A DNA stretch of 64,000 bases from JAOAPG01 sp963791575 (GCA_963791575.1 CAWBSY010000003.1:11271-75270); one strand, 5' to 3'. Shown: positions 38,840 to 49,006, counted from the stretch's first letter. Numbers and translations are program-made. The notes: generated from the letters alone by a model not told the origin.

Positions 38840-39593
38840 TTAAACCGTCACTCCAGCAATAAGAGCTTTCAGCTTTCGAACTTTACTTTCGAGCAGTGCA
38901 GATCGCCGGTCTTTGTGATTCCCGCTTGTATCCAAGTCTGAAGCGCGGCTATACCTCGCTGAAACGGGGACAGACCCTCCAAGTGAAGTGTGTATCTCGC
39001 GAGCTGCGGTTTTACGGACAATTCGTGCCACATTCGTGGCGTTAATGCCACCGCCCGGCATTACAGCAATGCGCTGTCCCGCCGCTTCTATGAGTCGTGC
39101 TAACTCCGCGATATTATCCGCAGCAGATCGCTTGCCGCCGGAAGTAAGTATGCGTTTTGCACCTGTATCAATCACCGCTTCCAGAGACTCGCTGAGGTTC
39201 CTCGAAACATCAAAGGCGCGGTGAAAAGTCACGGGAAGGGGATACGCCAAGTCTCACCAATTTCTTAGTACGCTCAACGTCAACTTCGTTGTTAGCATCC
39301 AGAATGCCAACAACAATGCCGTTCATACCAAATTGTTTTGCCGCCCGGATATCGTCTTGCATGATTTCGAATTCGCGATTGGAATAGCAGAAATTGCCGG
39401 CTCGGGGTCGGATGATGACATGAATTGGAAGACGAACATACTTTCGCGTAGCTTTCATCAAGCCGGCGCTGGGAGTAATGCCATCTGCGGCGAGATCACT
39501 GCAGAGTTCAATGCGATCGGCTGCGCCGCGCTCCGCTGCCATGGCGCAGTCGACGGACTCCACGCAAATTTCAAGCGCAAAATGATTCTGCAT
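38840..39593 (-). CDS. cutC: CutC family protein (one frameshift)
   Basis: About 250 residues over two frames meeting near 39243. Typical CutC sequence is FALEICVESVDCAMAAERGA, RIELCSDLAADGITPSAGL, VIIRPRAGNFCYSNREFE, then after the shift VTFHRAFDVSRNLSESLEA, RILTSGGKRSAADN and AVMPGGGINATNVARI. It is a TIM-barrel protein named for copper homeostasis in E. coli, a role that has been questioned. Here it is the first gene of a likely operon with the GH92 mannosidase, which suggests a role in glycan use. One base is missing or extra at the junction. Confidence 0.88.
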
Positions 39594-39952
39594 TTTTAAG
39601 TAGAGAGCCGGATTCCTCGTTTTTACTTGGAAGGGCCAAAACGACGCCTTCCGGCTCTACTCTTCGGAGCCTAGTTACTCAATCCCCTCAGAAATGTATT
39701 CGCAGTAAAAATTGCGATAACCATTAATCCGCTCCGCACTAGAAGATACACCAAACTCATCTGAATTGTATGTGGTCTCCAAAGGTTAATGCTGGCCCAT
39801 TTGGCAGCCGAGACTTTATCATTTGAGAATGCCGGAAGCTGCTTTGCTGAGCGCTACATGGACCGCAAACCGCATACAGTCTTTCCTCGATATGCGAGCT
39901 GGCGAAATGAATATACACTCGCGCCGCGTTTGAAAGTCCGATTCCACCTAAA
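39594..39952. other. Divergent intergenic region cutC / beta-helix gene
   Basis: About 360 bases with no convincing gene. A partial inverted repeat (GTAGAGAGCCGGA near 39600 and TCCGGCTCTAC near 39661) could form a hairpin upstream of cutC. Frames on both strands look random. Confidence 0.4.
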
Positions 39953-41831
39953 GTGTTCAATGGAGTGTTTATGCAAATATTCAGGTGTTCTCCACGACGA
40001 AAACCCCTGTTTGCTGTGTGCAGTTTTGCGGTGATCGCTCTGCTGGCGACATCCCTCACTTTCCCTCTTTCCGCCAACGCCGCCACATCATCATCCTCGT
40101 TACAGGCGAGCCAAACCAAGTTCGGTCCCAACGTCTACATCTTCAATCCCAGCATGCCGCAAAGCCAGATCCAGGCAACGGTAGACGCCATCGCAAGCCA
40201 ACAAGTCTCCAATCAGTTCGGAACTCAGCGTTATGCATTGCTGTTCGAGCCCGGCACATATGGATCCAGCACCGCGCCCCTCAACTTTCAGGTGGGCTAC
40301 TATACGGCTGTGGCGGGGCTCGGCCAGTCTCCGGGCGACGTCGTCATCAACGGATCCATCGATGTATACAACCAGTGCTTCGGCGGCAGCTGCATCGCCC
40401 TCGTGAACTTCTGGCGATCGCTCTCGAACCTGACCATCAATGTGACCACCCCGAATGCTGGCTGCTACACCGGCGAATTCTGGGCAGTATCGCAGGCTGC
40501 TCCGATGCGCCGCGTTCTCGTCAACGGGCTTACCACGCTTATGGACTATTGCACCGGCCCGTCATACGCAAGCGGCGGCTTCATCGCCGATTCACAGTTC
40601 ACTGGAAGCAAAGTCATCAATGGCTCACAGCAGCAATGGATGACCAGAAACAGCAATCTCGATAGTTGGACCAATGGCGTCTGGAACCAGGTGTTCTCAG
40701 GAGTCGTAGGTGCACCCGCTCAGTGTTTCCCAGGACAACCCTCATGCGGTCCGTATACAACGCTTGCGACAAGCCCGGTTACGCGCGAGGCGCCATATCT
40801 GTATTTGGATTCTCATGGGCACTACAACGTTTTCGTACCCGCGGTGCAGCATAATTCTGTGGGAACTTCCTGGGCTGCAGGCGCCACGCCTGGTTCGTCC
40901 ATCTCGCTTCGCAGGTTCTACGTTGCTAAACCGACGGACTCGGCAGACACGATCAATGTCGCATTACTTTTTGGCTTCAACATCATCCTGACCCCGGGCG
41001 TTTACAACCTGGACCGTAGTCTCGAGATTTATTATCCAGATACGGTCGTGCTCGGTCTCGGTTTCCCGACGCTGATTCCTAAGCGCGGAAATGCGTCGAT
41101 GACCGTCAACAACGCGAATGGAGTATTGATCTCCGGGGTTACTCTTCGATGCCGGACCGAAGAACTCTCCGGTGTTACTGCAGGTCGGTAACAGCCAGGG
41201 CAGTGACCATGATTCCTCCGACCCCTCCGGTCTGTATGATGTGTTCTTCCGTATTGGCGGCGCCGCACTAGGAAAAGCTACGACCAGTCTGGTTGTTAAT
41301 AGCGACAATGTCATCCTCGATGACATTTGGGCATGGCGGGCAGATCACGGCAATGGGGTGGGTTGGAACAAAAATACAGCTGACACCGGCGTCATCGTCA
41401 ACGGTAATAACGTGACTGCGTACGGGCTGTTTGTCGAGCACTATCAGAAGTACGAGGTCATATGGAACGGCAACGGCGGCACGGACATCTTCTTCCAGAA
41501 CGAGATGCCCTATGATCCGCCCAGTCAGGCGGCTTGGATGGAGGCTCCGGGTATCGATGGATGGGCGGCGTTCAAAGTTGCCGATAACGTTTCCACCTTC
41601 AACGGATACGGTATGGGAAGCTACAGCTTCTTCAACCAGGGCGTGAACATCTATGCCGCGAATGCGTTCGAGGTTCCCACCACTCTGCCGCCGTCAAGTA
41701 TGAATGATCTGCTTACGATCTTCCTCTCGACGTCCGGGTCCGGTGGCATTTTGAACGTGATCGACGACACAGGAGGGTCGTCAACCATTGCCAATCCGGA
41801 CACCCCGGTAACGGTGGTGAGCTACCCGTGA
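39953..41831 (+). CDS. Secreted right-handed beta-helix protein (one frameshift)
   Basis: About 620 residues with a signal peptide (FAVIALLATSLTFPLSANA). The repeated strand-turn rhythm fits a parallel beta-helix (VINGSIDVYNQCFGGSCIAL, LNLTI-type SLSNLTINVTTPNAGC, VVNSDNVILDDIWAWRADHG). The frame changes near 41140 (VLISGVT to LFDAGPKNSPVLLQVG). The block YGLFVEHYQKYEVIWNGNGG with FFQNEMPYDPPSQAAW is typical of a large family often mislabelled 'adenylyl cyclase'; it more likely acts on or binds polysaccharide. Catalytic residues cannot be named. It lies before GH29 on the same strand. Confidence 0.72.
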
Positions 41832-41974
41832 GGATTTGACATCCGTCTGAATGCCCAATGCAAGTTGGCGCTAGATAATTTTGAGCTTGGAGAGGGGGCG
41901 AACCACCGCACTCACAAGAACAGGTGCGGTAGTTCGTCTCTGAGCACGCATAACAGTGAATCGCAAAGGATCAG

Positions 41975-43414
41975 GTGACCGGCATGATTGCTCGGCAATT
42001 GGCTAGGTTTTGTGGTTTTTCTCTCGTAGTGCTTTTAACGTTCGTATTTGTTCCATGTCTGCAGGCACAATCCCCTCAGCATTATGAACCGACACTGGAA
42101 TCGCTGAACAAGCACCCTCTTCCAACCTGGTACGCCGATGCTAAGCTTGGAATTTTTGTTCATTGGGGATTGTATTCCGTTCCCGGCTGGGCGCCGCTGG
42201 TCCATCCCAACCACGATTTCACTGCCGCCGATTATATAAAGAACAACCCATATGCCGAGTGGTATCTCAACACAATGCGTATCGATGGATCTCCCACGCA
42301 GGCCTACCATCGTGAGCACTACGGCCCTAACTACGATTATTACAACTTCGCACCCGTATTTGATCAAGAAATTCAAAAGTGGAATCCGGATACTTGGGCA
42401 AAGGTTTTCCATGACGCCGGAGCCAAATATGTGGTCCTGACTACTAAACACCACGACGGTTTTACTTTGTGGCCTAGCAATATTCCGAACCCGACGATGC
42501 CTGCTGATCGGCAGCACGCCACGCGAGATCTTGTAGGCGATTTGACTAACGCAGTGCGCAAAGAAGGGCTGCGCATGGGGCTCTACTACTCGGGTGGATA
42601 TGATTGGACTTTTGTGCATGGGCCGATTCGAGTTGCTTCGGATTATCAAGCTGTGAAGCCGCAAAGCCCCGAATATGGAAGTTACGCCGATGCACAGATG
42701 CGGGAATTGATTAGCCGCTACCACCCTGCCGTGTTGTGGAATGACATCGACTATCCTAAGTCCGGCAAGCCCCTTGAAATCATGGCCGAGTATTACAACA
42801 CTGTGCCGGACGGCGTCATTGATGATCGCTTTGGCGTGCCGCATTCCGATTTCAAATCTCCCGAGTACCAGACGCTGAACAAGATCAGCCCGACGAAGTG
42901 GGAGGAGTGCCGCGGCCTGGGGCGTTCGTTTGGCTACAATCGAGCGGAAGGTGAGGCCGAAACTATCGCGCCAGACGAGCTGATTTATCTACTGGTCGAC
43001 ATTGTCAGCAAGAACGGGAATCTTTTGCTGGACGTCGGGCCGGAGGCGGATGGCACAATTCCCGCCGTTCAAATGACGCGTTTGAAAGCCTTAGGCGCAT
43101 GGCTGAAAATCAATGGCGATGCTATCTATGGCACTCACCCCTGGAAACGCGCTGACGGAGAATCCGTGGACGGCATTCGGGTTCGCTTCACGCAGAAGGA
43201 TTCATCGGTTTACGCAATCTTACTTGCGAAGCCCAAAACAAATACTGTAACCATCAAATCTCTGTCTCCTGAACCTGGTACTAAGATTTCCTTGTTGGGC
43301 GGCAAGGGGCTTTTGGACTGGTCCCAGCAAGGAGATGACATCAAAGTAAGCTTTCCTCCCATTCTTCCCGGAGAATACGCGTATGTCTTGAAGATAACCG
43401 GGCCCGTCACGTGA
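41975..43414 (+). CDS. Alpha-L-fucosidase, GH29
   Basis: 479 residues, intact, with a signal peptide (FCGFSLVVLLTFVFVPCLQA). GH29 hallmarks are WYADAKLGIFVHWGLYSVPG, AKYVVLTTKHHDGFTLWPS, MGLYYSGGYDWTF and the nucleophile Asp in HPAVLWNDIDYPKSG. NGNLLLDVGPEADGTIPA is the usual end of the barrel, followed by a small beta-domain. It removes alpha-linked fucose with retention of configuration, in the periplasm or outside. Together with GH92 and GH2 it suggests breakdown of complex glycans. Confidence 0.93.
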   Translation: MTGMIARQLARFCGFSLVVLLTFVFVPCLQAQSPQHYEPTLESLNKHPLPTWYADAKLGIFVHWGLYSVPGWAPLVHPNHDFTAADYIKNNPYAEWYLNTMRIDGSPTQAYHREHYGPNYDYYNFAPVFDQEIQKWNPDTWAKVFHDAGAKYVVLTTKHHDGFTLWPSNIPNPTMPADRQHATRDLVGDLTNAVRKEGLRMGLYYSGGYDWTFVHGPIRVASDYQAVKPQSPEYGSYADAQMRELISRYHPAVLWNDIDYPKSGKPLEIMAEYYNTVPDGVIDDRFGVPHSDFKSPEYQTLNKISPTKWEECRGLGRSFGYNRAEGEAETIAPDELIYLLVDIVSKNGNLLLDVGPEADGTIPAVQMTRLKALGAWLKINGDAIYGTHPWKRADGESVDGIRVRFTQKDSSVYAILLAKPKTNTVTIKSLSPEPGTKISLLGGKGLLDWSQQGDDIKVSFPPILPGEYAYVLKITGPVT

Positions 43415-43623
43415 ACCAACACAGGTTCCAAAGATTCTTCCGACTAGGCTTCGGTACATCGTAATTTCGTCGCCAATGAGGTTTGCGAGCACCCGCACGT
43501 TCTCTTTCAAACAGCCTGTATCTCCTTGCGCTGGTACAGAAAATGAAAAATAATGACGTGGACCGCAAACGGCGCTCTTGTCGGACGTTCGCGGGAAGAG
43601 GCTTAACGCATGAGGCATAAGGC

Positions 43624-45450
43624 ATGAAATTTGGTCGCGCAACTTCGCTTTCGGTACTCGCATTCGAATTTGTTGTAGCGACATTTTGGCTCACCTCGCC
43701 GCAGCTGCTTGATGCGCAAGCAGCGCCGTCCTCGGCTTCCGTTGACGTCATCATTCAATACGATGCAGCGATGAAGACGCGTGACAGTGTTACGCTCTAT
43801 GCCGATATTTATCGCCCTAAGTCCCCAGATAAGTTTCCTGTCATCCTTATGCGCACGCCTTACGACAAGAGCGTCAGTTGGGCTGTCTCTCCCGCTCTCC
43901 AGATGGTTCCGCGCGGCTATGTCGTTATCATTCAGGATGTCCGTGGCCGTTACACTTCGGAGGGGGAGTGGTATCCGTTTAGGCATGAGCAAGCCGACGG
44001 TTTCGATACCGTTGAATGGGCTGCCGCGCTTCCATATTCAAATGGCAAAGTTGGCATGATGGGCGCCTCTTATGTGGGAGCGACGCAGATGCTTGCTGCC
44101 ATTGCCCAGCCCCCGCACCTCATGGCGATTGCCCCAAATGTGACGGCAAGTAATTACCACGATGGCTGGACATACCAGAGCGGCGCGTTCGAACAGTGGT
44201 TCGATCAGAATTGGACGTCTCAGCTGGCGCAGAACACGCTCCAACGCTTGATCGAACGAAACACAGATGCGCGCGTAAGCGCTCCTACGCTTCCGCTTGA
44301 CAACTATTCCGTCTTTAATTTTGGCCAATTGCCAGCAGACGCCCAGCTCACTGCGGCGGTTGCGCCTTACTACCTCGACTGGCTGGCGCACCCCGATTAT
44401 GACGATTACTGGAAGCAATGGTCGATCGAGGAAAATTTTTCGAAAATCGCAGTTCCCATGCTTCAGGTCGGTGGTTGGTATGACATCTTCGCTGCTGGTA
44501 CTCTGCGAAACTACATGGGCGCTAAAGCCCGTGGATCGACTGACGCAGCGCGAACCCAGCAGCATCTGCTAATGGAAATCGGCGGCCACGCTGGATTTGG
44601 CCGCCGGATCGGCGATGTCGACTTCGGCGCCCACGCCACAGAAAACGTTTATACCAACGTCATACTTGATTGGTATGATTTTCTCTTCAAAGGGATCAAG
44701 AACGAATTTGCCACTGATAAGCCCGTAAAGCTCTTCACAATGGGCGTCAATGAGTACCGGCAGGAAGACGATTGGCCTCCTCCGCAGGCGCAGCCTACAA
44801 AATATTTTCTACATTCCTCCGGCAAAGCGAACTCGCTTCGTGGTGACGGCTCTCTTTCCGCATCAGCACCCAAGTCCGAGGCCTCGGACAGTTACGTTTA
44901 CAATCCCGCTAATCCCGCGCCCACTGTCGGCGGCCCGCTCTGCTGCGATGCGGAACACATGGAACCCGGACCGCGTGATCAGCGTTCAGTCGAAAATCGC
45001 GATGACGTACTGGTTTACTCAACCGGTCCGCTGCAACGCGACTTAGAAGTCACTGGTCCGGTTACTGCCGATCTCTTCGTTAAATCGTCGGCTGTCGATA
45101 CCGATTTCACTGCAAAGCTGGTTGACGTTGCGCCAGACGGATTCGCGCAGGATCTTACAGAAGGAATCCTACGCATGCGTTACCGCACTTCCCCTGACCA
45201 TGCCGCTCTGATGAACCCCGGAGAGATTTACGAAATATCTCTCGATCTTTGGGCGACGAGCAACGTCTTTCTCCGCGGTCACACGCTGCGCCTGGAAATT
45301 TCCAGCAGCAATTTCCCTCGCTTTGATCGCAATCTCAATACAGGTGAAGAAATCAAATTCGCGCACAACTTCGTTAGCGCCACAAATACGATTCTTCATG
45401 ACGCGCAACATCCTTCAGCGCTCGTGCTTCCGCTAATCCCACAAAAATGA
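43624..45450 (+). CDS. CocE/NonD-family serine hydrolase
   Basis: 608 residues with a signal-like N-terminus. The alpha/beta-hydrolase core has PVILMRTPYDKSVSWAVSP, VIIQDVRGRYTSEGEWYPF (oxyanion region) and the nucleophile Ser in GMMGASYVGATQMLAA. Asp and His are expected in PMLQVGGWYDIFAAG and LMEIGGHAGFGRR. The C-terminal jelly-roll ends TLRLEISSSNFPRFDRNLNT. The family includes cocaine esterase, glutaryl-7-ACA acylase and X-Pro peptidase. Substrate unknown; secreted. It is intact and follows GH29 by 209 bases. Confidence 0.9.
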   Translation: MKFGRATSLSVLAFEFVVATFWLTSPQLLDAQAAPSSASVDVIIQYDAAMKTRDSVTLYADIYRPKSPDKFPVILMRTPYDKSVSWAVSPALQMVPRGYVVIIQDVRGRYTSEGEWYPFRHEQADGFDTVEWAAALPYSNGKVGMMGASYVGATQMLAAIAQPPHLMAIAPNVTASNYHDGWTYQSGAFEQWFDQNWTSQLAQNTLQRLIERNTDARVSAPTLPLDNYSVFNFGQLPADAQLTAAVAPYYLDWLAHPDYDDYWKQWSIEENFSKIAVPMLQVGGWYDIFAAGTLRNYMGAKARGSTDAARTQQHLLMEIGGHAGFGRRIGDVDFGAHATENVYTNVILDWYDFLFKGIKNEFATDKPVKLFTMGVNEYRQEDDWPPPQAQPTKYFLHSSGKANSLRGDGSLSASAPKSEASDSYVYNPANPAPTVGGPLCCDAEHMEPGPRDQRSVENRDDVLVYSTGPLQRDLEVTGPVTADLFVKSSAVDTDFTAKLVDVAPDGFAQDLTEGILRMRYRTSPDHAALMNPGEIYEISLDLWATSNVFLRGHTLRLEISSSNFPRFDRNLNTGEEIKFAHNFVSATNTILHDAQHPSALVLPLIPQK

Positions 45451-45494
45451 TCTGGTGCAACGAACACTAATTCGCGAGGGTCTTGAAATTCGAC

Positions 45495-45995
45495 CTATTT
45501 AATTTCACGCAACCGCCCGCTGCTCACGTCGTAAACAAACCCTCGTACCGAGATATTTTTTGGGATCCACGGATGGGTATGCAGCTTCTGGAGTTGCTGC
45601 CGCACGTTCTCCTCAACATTCTGAAAGGCGAAGAAGAACGCAGGGCTAATGGCTGCGGTCCCCGTTCGGTTCTGGATTCTGGTTTGCAGGTCATGCTCAC
45701 TGGTTTGCATCAGGCCGCAATCGGTGTGGTTGATGACCATGATTTCTTCAGTATCCAGTAGGTAGTGCGATATAAGCAGTGAGCGCAAGCTATCGTCCGT
45801 CACAATGCCACCCGCATTGCGGATGATGTGCGCGTCTCCAGTGGTCAATCCCAGTGTGCGGATGGAGAGCCGGGTGTCCATGCAAGTAAGAATGGCGAGC
45901 TTGCGTGCGGGGCGCGGAGTTAGGCGGCGCAACTCATGCGTACGCGAATAAATTTCATTTGCTTCCAGAACTTCATCAATCACGCTCATGGCCAC
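45495..45995 (-). CDS. Beta-class carbonic anhydrase-like protein
   Basis: 166 residues. The first zinc ligand and its dyad lie in LAILTCMDTRLSIRTLG (Cys, Asp-Arg), the others in MVINHTDCGLMQ (His, Cys). HIIRNAGGIVTDDSLRSL is the conserved core. It belongs to the short beta-CA branch (Rv1284-like), which interconverts CO2 and bicarbonate. Cytoplasmic. It is convergent to the CocE gene, the stops being 45 bases apart. Confidence 0.88.
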   Translation of the reverse strand: MAMSVIDEVLEANEIYSRTHELRRLTPRPARKLAILTCMDTRLSIRTLGLTTGDAHIIRNAGGIVTDDSLRSLLISHYLLDTEEIMVINHTDCGLMQTSEHDLQTRIQNRTGTAAISPAFFFAFQNVEENVRQQLQKLHTHPWIPKNISVRGFVYDVSSGRLREIK

Positions 45996-46082
45996 GTTAG
46001 TCTAACAAACGCGGTGCCGTCGCGATCGGTCGTACCTGACGCGCGCTTGCCGAGCTCTTCCCAAGTCGTATTGGAGCTGATG

Positions 46083-46550
46083 CTAAGTCCGCCGTGAATG
46101 GCTTTCCAGCAAGCGTTTCCGTACTCCTTCCACGAATTTCTTTTTGTCGGCTCGCATCAACTTTACAAGTGGCTGATTACCCGTATTTTCGTGAGCGGCT
46201 GCCCAGAGGACCATTTCTGTGAGCACTGGCGCCAGATCGATTCCTTTCTCGGTCAACGAATAAATCAGCTTCCGCCCATCGGATGGATCTGCTTCGGCCG
46301 TGATGATTTTATAAGCCATCAGCTTACGCAAACGATCGGCTAAGATATTCGTAGCGATTCCCTCATAATTTTGCAGAAATTCTTTGTAGGTGCGGAAGCC
46401 CCGCAGCATCATGTCACGGATAATTAATAGAGACCAGCGGTCGCCCAACATTTCCACAGACGCATTGAGTGGGCACTCCGAACGCCACTTCGCTTTATCC
46501 TTCTTTGTCATACTTCGGCTTACATGAGAGTAGCATTCTGTGGCTTGCAT
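46083..46550 (-). CDS. HxlR-family transcriptional regulator
   Basis: 155 residues. Winged-helix signature: CPLNASVEMLGDRWSLLIIR, DMMLRGFRTYKEFLQNYEG, then IATNILADRLRKLMAYKII and LIYSLTEKGIDLAPVL. HxlR proteins sense quinones, aldehydes or other electrophiles through Cys; here a Cys lies just before the domain (SECPL). It is divergent from the VOC/DoxX run, with ~70 bases between them, and probably controls it. Confidence 0.88.
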   Translation of the reverse strand: MQATECYSHVSRSMTKKDKAKWRSECPLNASVEMLGDRWSLLIIRDMMLRGFRTYKEFLQNYEGIATNILADRLRKLMAYKIITAEADPSDGRKLIYSLTEKGIDLAPVLTEMVLWAAAHENTGNQPLVKLMRADKKKFVEGVRKRLLESHSRRT

Positions 46551-46622
46551 TTTGCAAGTGAATTATTCATAATCTCACGCGTGACAAATTCGTCGCTCCA
46601 TAACTAAGAAAAGGAGAGTACG

Positions 46623-47033
46623 GTGCAGCTAAATACCTATCTTATTTTCAATGGCAACTGCGAGGAGGCATTCAAGTTCTACGAAAAGTGTCTCGGTGGA
46701 AAAATCGAAGCGATGATGACGCATGAGGGCACCCCAGCTGCGGGTCAAGTTCCCGCTGAATGGAGCAAGAAGATCATGCATGCTCGCATGACGGTGGACG
46801 GTTACCTGCTAATGGGTTCTGATGCCCCTCCCGACCAGTACCGTAAGCCAGGAGGTTTCTCCATAAACATTGGGGTCAAGGACGCGGCACAGGCAGAGCG
46901 CATATTCCACGCACTTGCGGAAGGCGGGATGGTGCACATGCCGATTGGTGAAACGTTCTGGGCCATCCGGTTTGGTATGCTCGTCGATCGCTTCGGAACG
47001 CCGTGGATGGTGAACTGCGAGAAAGCGGCATAA
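46623..47033 (+). CDS. VOC/PhnB-like protein
   Basis: 136 residues from GTG 46623, with AAGGAGAG upstream. The core NTYLIFNGNCEEAFKFYEKC, then GGKIEAMMTHEGTP and DRFGTPWMVNCEKAA, is the PhnB/YjdN branch of the glyoxalase/vicinal-oxygen-chelate fold. The usual metal ligands are partly lost, as in this branch. Function unknown. First gene of a plus-strand run facing the HxlR gene. Confidence 0.82.
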   Translation: MQLNTYLIFNGNCEEAFKFYEKCLGGKIEAMMTHEGTPAAGQVPAEWSKKIMHARMTVDGYLLMGSDAPPDQYRKPGGFSINIGVKDAAQAERIFHALAEGGMVHMPIGETFWAIRFGMLVDRFGTPWMVNCEKAA

Positions 47034-47208
47034 CGTTTATTTTGCGAGTGACTGGATTGGCGGCCGAATCCATCTAAATAAAAAAGTTACTGCAGCGTGT
47101 CGATCCCACAGCCCTTCGTTCGACGTATAAGTAGAGCGCGGGATTATCCGGTCAAGATTGTCCCGGCGAACCGGCCTCTATTCTATGAGGGTTCCGGAGG
47201 AGAAATTT

Positions 47209-47616
47209 ATGCAATCAGCTGCTCAAATGGCTCCAGCTTCGAAAAAGATGCTCTGGACTGGTCGCATCACTAGCGGTTTGGTCATATTGTTCCTGCTGTT
47301 CGACGCGACGATAAAGATAATAAGGCTAGCACCTGCGTTGGAAGGAACAGCTCGTCTTGGATATTCCGTGAGCATCGTTCTTCCTCTCGGGATCGTCTTG
47401 CTCGGCTGTGTTGTCCTTTATACGATTCCGCGGACGTCGATTCTTGGTGCGATTTTGCTGACAGGGTATCTTGGGGGAGCTGTCGCTTCTAACGTACGAG
47501 TCGGAAATCCGCTCTTCGGTTACATTCTCGCTCCCGTCTATGTCGCGGTACTGCTGTGGCTTGGTTTATTTTTGCGCGACAGCCGGGTCCGCGAACTCAT
47601 CCCGTTGCGAAGTTAG
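47209..47616 (+). CDS. DoxX-like membrane protein
   Basis: About 135 residues, four membrane helices (GLVILFLLFDATIKIIRLAP, VSIVLPLGIVLLGCVVLY, ILGAILLTGYLGGAVASNV, YILAPVYVAVLLWLGLFL). The block LLTGYLGGAVASNVR is typical of the DoxX-like (PF13564) group, a membrane-redox-linked family. ATG 47209 with GGAGGAG upstream is chosen over 47158. Role unknown; often regulated by nearby HxlR-type proteins. Confidence 0.82.
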   Translation: MQSAAQMAPASKKMLWTGRITSGLVILFLLFDATIKIIRLAPALEGTARLGYSVSIVLPLGIVLLGCVVLYTIPRTSILGAILLTGYLGGAVASNVRVGNPLFGYILAPVYVAVLLWLGLFLRDSRVRELIPLRS

Positions 47617-47694
47617 TGCGATAGAGTGCTCGCTGAACGCAAGTTCAATCTTCTACGCTTCTTCGGAACGTACTGATATGTGAGGCACCAATAA

Positions 47695-47964
47695 ATGTGC
47701 AGAAATATTAAGATCCTCTTCAACTTCGATCCGCCGGTTACTGACGATGAGATTCGGGCCGCTTCGCTCCAATTCGTAAGAAAAATTAGTGGATTTAACA
47801 AACCATCAAAGGCAAATGAAGACTCGTTTCTGATGGCGGTCGATGAAATAGCGGGCATTTCGGCGCGTTTTCTCCGTTCGCTCGAAACGAATGCGCCGCC
47901 GAAGAATCGAGAAGAAGAAGCCGCAAAGGCTAAAGCCCGCGCCATGGAGAGGTTCGGCGATTGA
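47695..47964 (+). CDS. DUF2277 family protein
   Basis: 89 residues, complete. MCRNIKILFNFDPPVTDDEI, AASLQFVRKISGFNKPSKAN and a charged C-terminus with AKARAMERFG are the conserved parts of DUF2277. The CRNI start is almost invariant in the family. Function unknown. It lies in the middle of the VOC/DoxX run. Confidence 0.88.
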   Translation: MCRNIKILFNFDPPVTDDEIRAASLQFVRKISGFNKPSKANEDSFLMAVDEIAGISARFLRSLETNAPPKNREEEAAKAKARAMERFGD

Positions 47965-48060
47965 ATCCGCTAAGCATTTTCGAGTGACTGAACTGCGAAA
48001 AGTGATGTAACCCACAATGCTGTCGCACGTGTTTTGATTTCGACTTGAAGGGAGAATGTC

Positions 48061-48423
48061 ATGGGTAGACCTATTGTTCACTGGGAATTGATGTCGAAGG
48101 ATCCGGCAAAAGTCGCGAACTTCTATGAAAAAATCTTCGGCTGGAAAATTCAGCACATGCCTGAAATGAATTATCGTCTCGTCGAGACCGGGGGCACCGG
48201 TGGAATTAGTGGGGGCATTCTGAAACCGGATCGCCCAGAACCATGGCCCGGCAACATAACCTTATACATTGATGTAGAAGATCTCGCAGATTATCGTAAG
48301 CGCATAGTAGCAGCCGGTGGCAAGGTTCACGTTGAAGAGCAGGAAGTGCCTGGCATGGGCTGGTTCAGTTTGTTCACAGACCCCGAAGGCAGAATGATGG
48401 GACTGTGGAAGACAAAAAAATAA
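48061..48423 (+). CDS. VOC-family protein
   Basis: 120 residues. VHWELMSKDPAKVANFYEKI, FGWKIQHMPEMNYRLVET, and MGWFSLFTDPEGRMMGLWKT form the paired beta-alpha-beta-beta-beta units of the glyoxalase fold, with His and Glu in metal-like positions. It is close to 'extradiol dioxygenase-like' single-domain proteins. Substrate unknown. A PhnB-like gene follows after 30 bases. Confidence 0.82.
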   Translation: MGRPIVHWELMSKDPAKVANFYEKIFGWKIQHMPEMNYRLVETGGTGGISGGILKPDRPEPWPGNITLYIDVEDLADYRKRIVAAGGKVHVEEQEVPGMGWFSLFTDPEGRMMGLWKTKK

Positions 48424-48453
48424 CGAATACGCATGAATTCGAGGAAATAAGAA

Positions 48454-48928
48454 ATGCAAAAGATCACTCCATTTTTATGGTTCGATGGCAAAGCCGAAGA
48501 GGCAGCTAATTTTTATGTTTCCATTTTCAAGGACTCGAAGATTCTAAACATAGCCCGCTACGGAGAAGCCGGACCGGGCCCAAAGGGCTCGGTCATGATC
48601 GTTACTTTTCAGATCGAGGGCCAGAAATTCATCGCACTCAATGGCGGTCCGCAATATCAGCTTCACACCAGCTATATCATTACTGGTGGATTGTGAGAGC
48701 CAGGCTGAAGTGGACGACCTATGGAGCAAACTTACGGCTGGTGGTAAAGAGGTTCAATGCGGCTGGCTGCAAGATAAATATGGATTGTCTTGGCAGATCG
48801 TTCCCAAAGCATTGTTTGAGTTGATGCAACGACAAAGATCGGCAAAATCGCAGCGCGTATTCAAAGCCATGATGCAAATGACGAAGTTTGATATCGAGGC
48901 CTTGAAGCGAGCCTATCGCGGAGAGTGA
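48454..48928 (+). CDS. PhnB-like VOC protein (one frameshift)
   Basis: About 158 residues over two frames meeting near 48662. Part one is QKITPFLWFDGKAEEAANFY, then GEAGPGPKGSVMIVTFQI and FIALNGGPQYQ. Part two is FTPAISLLVDCESQAEVDDL, then GWLQDKYGLSWQIVPKALFE. Together these match the '3-demethylubiquinone-9 3-methyltransferase' domain (PF06983), whose name is historical; the true activity is unknown. One base restores the frame. Confidence 0.82.
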
Positions 48929-49006
48929 AATAATTAAGCCAGAGAACGACGCAGTATCAGTAGCAACTCGCAGAAGCAAGGCTTAGACAGATTAAGGAGA
49001 TAATTC

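Noticed and set aside
39757..40131. Minus-strand frame of 124 codons upstream of the beta-helix gene
   Set aside because: It runs into the signal-peptide region of the beta-helix gene on the other strand and has no recognisable content.
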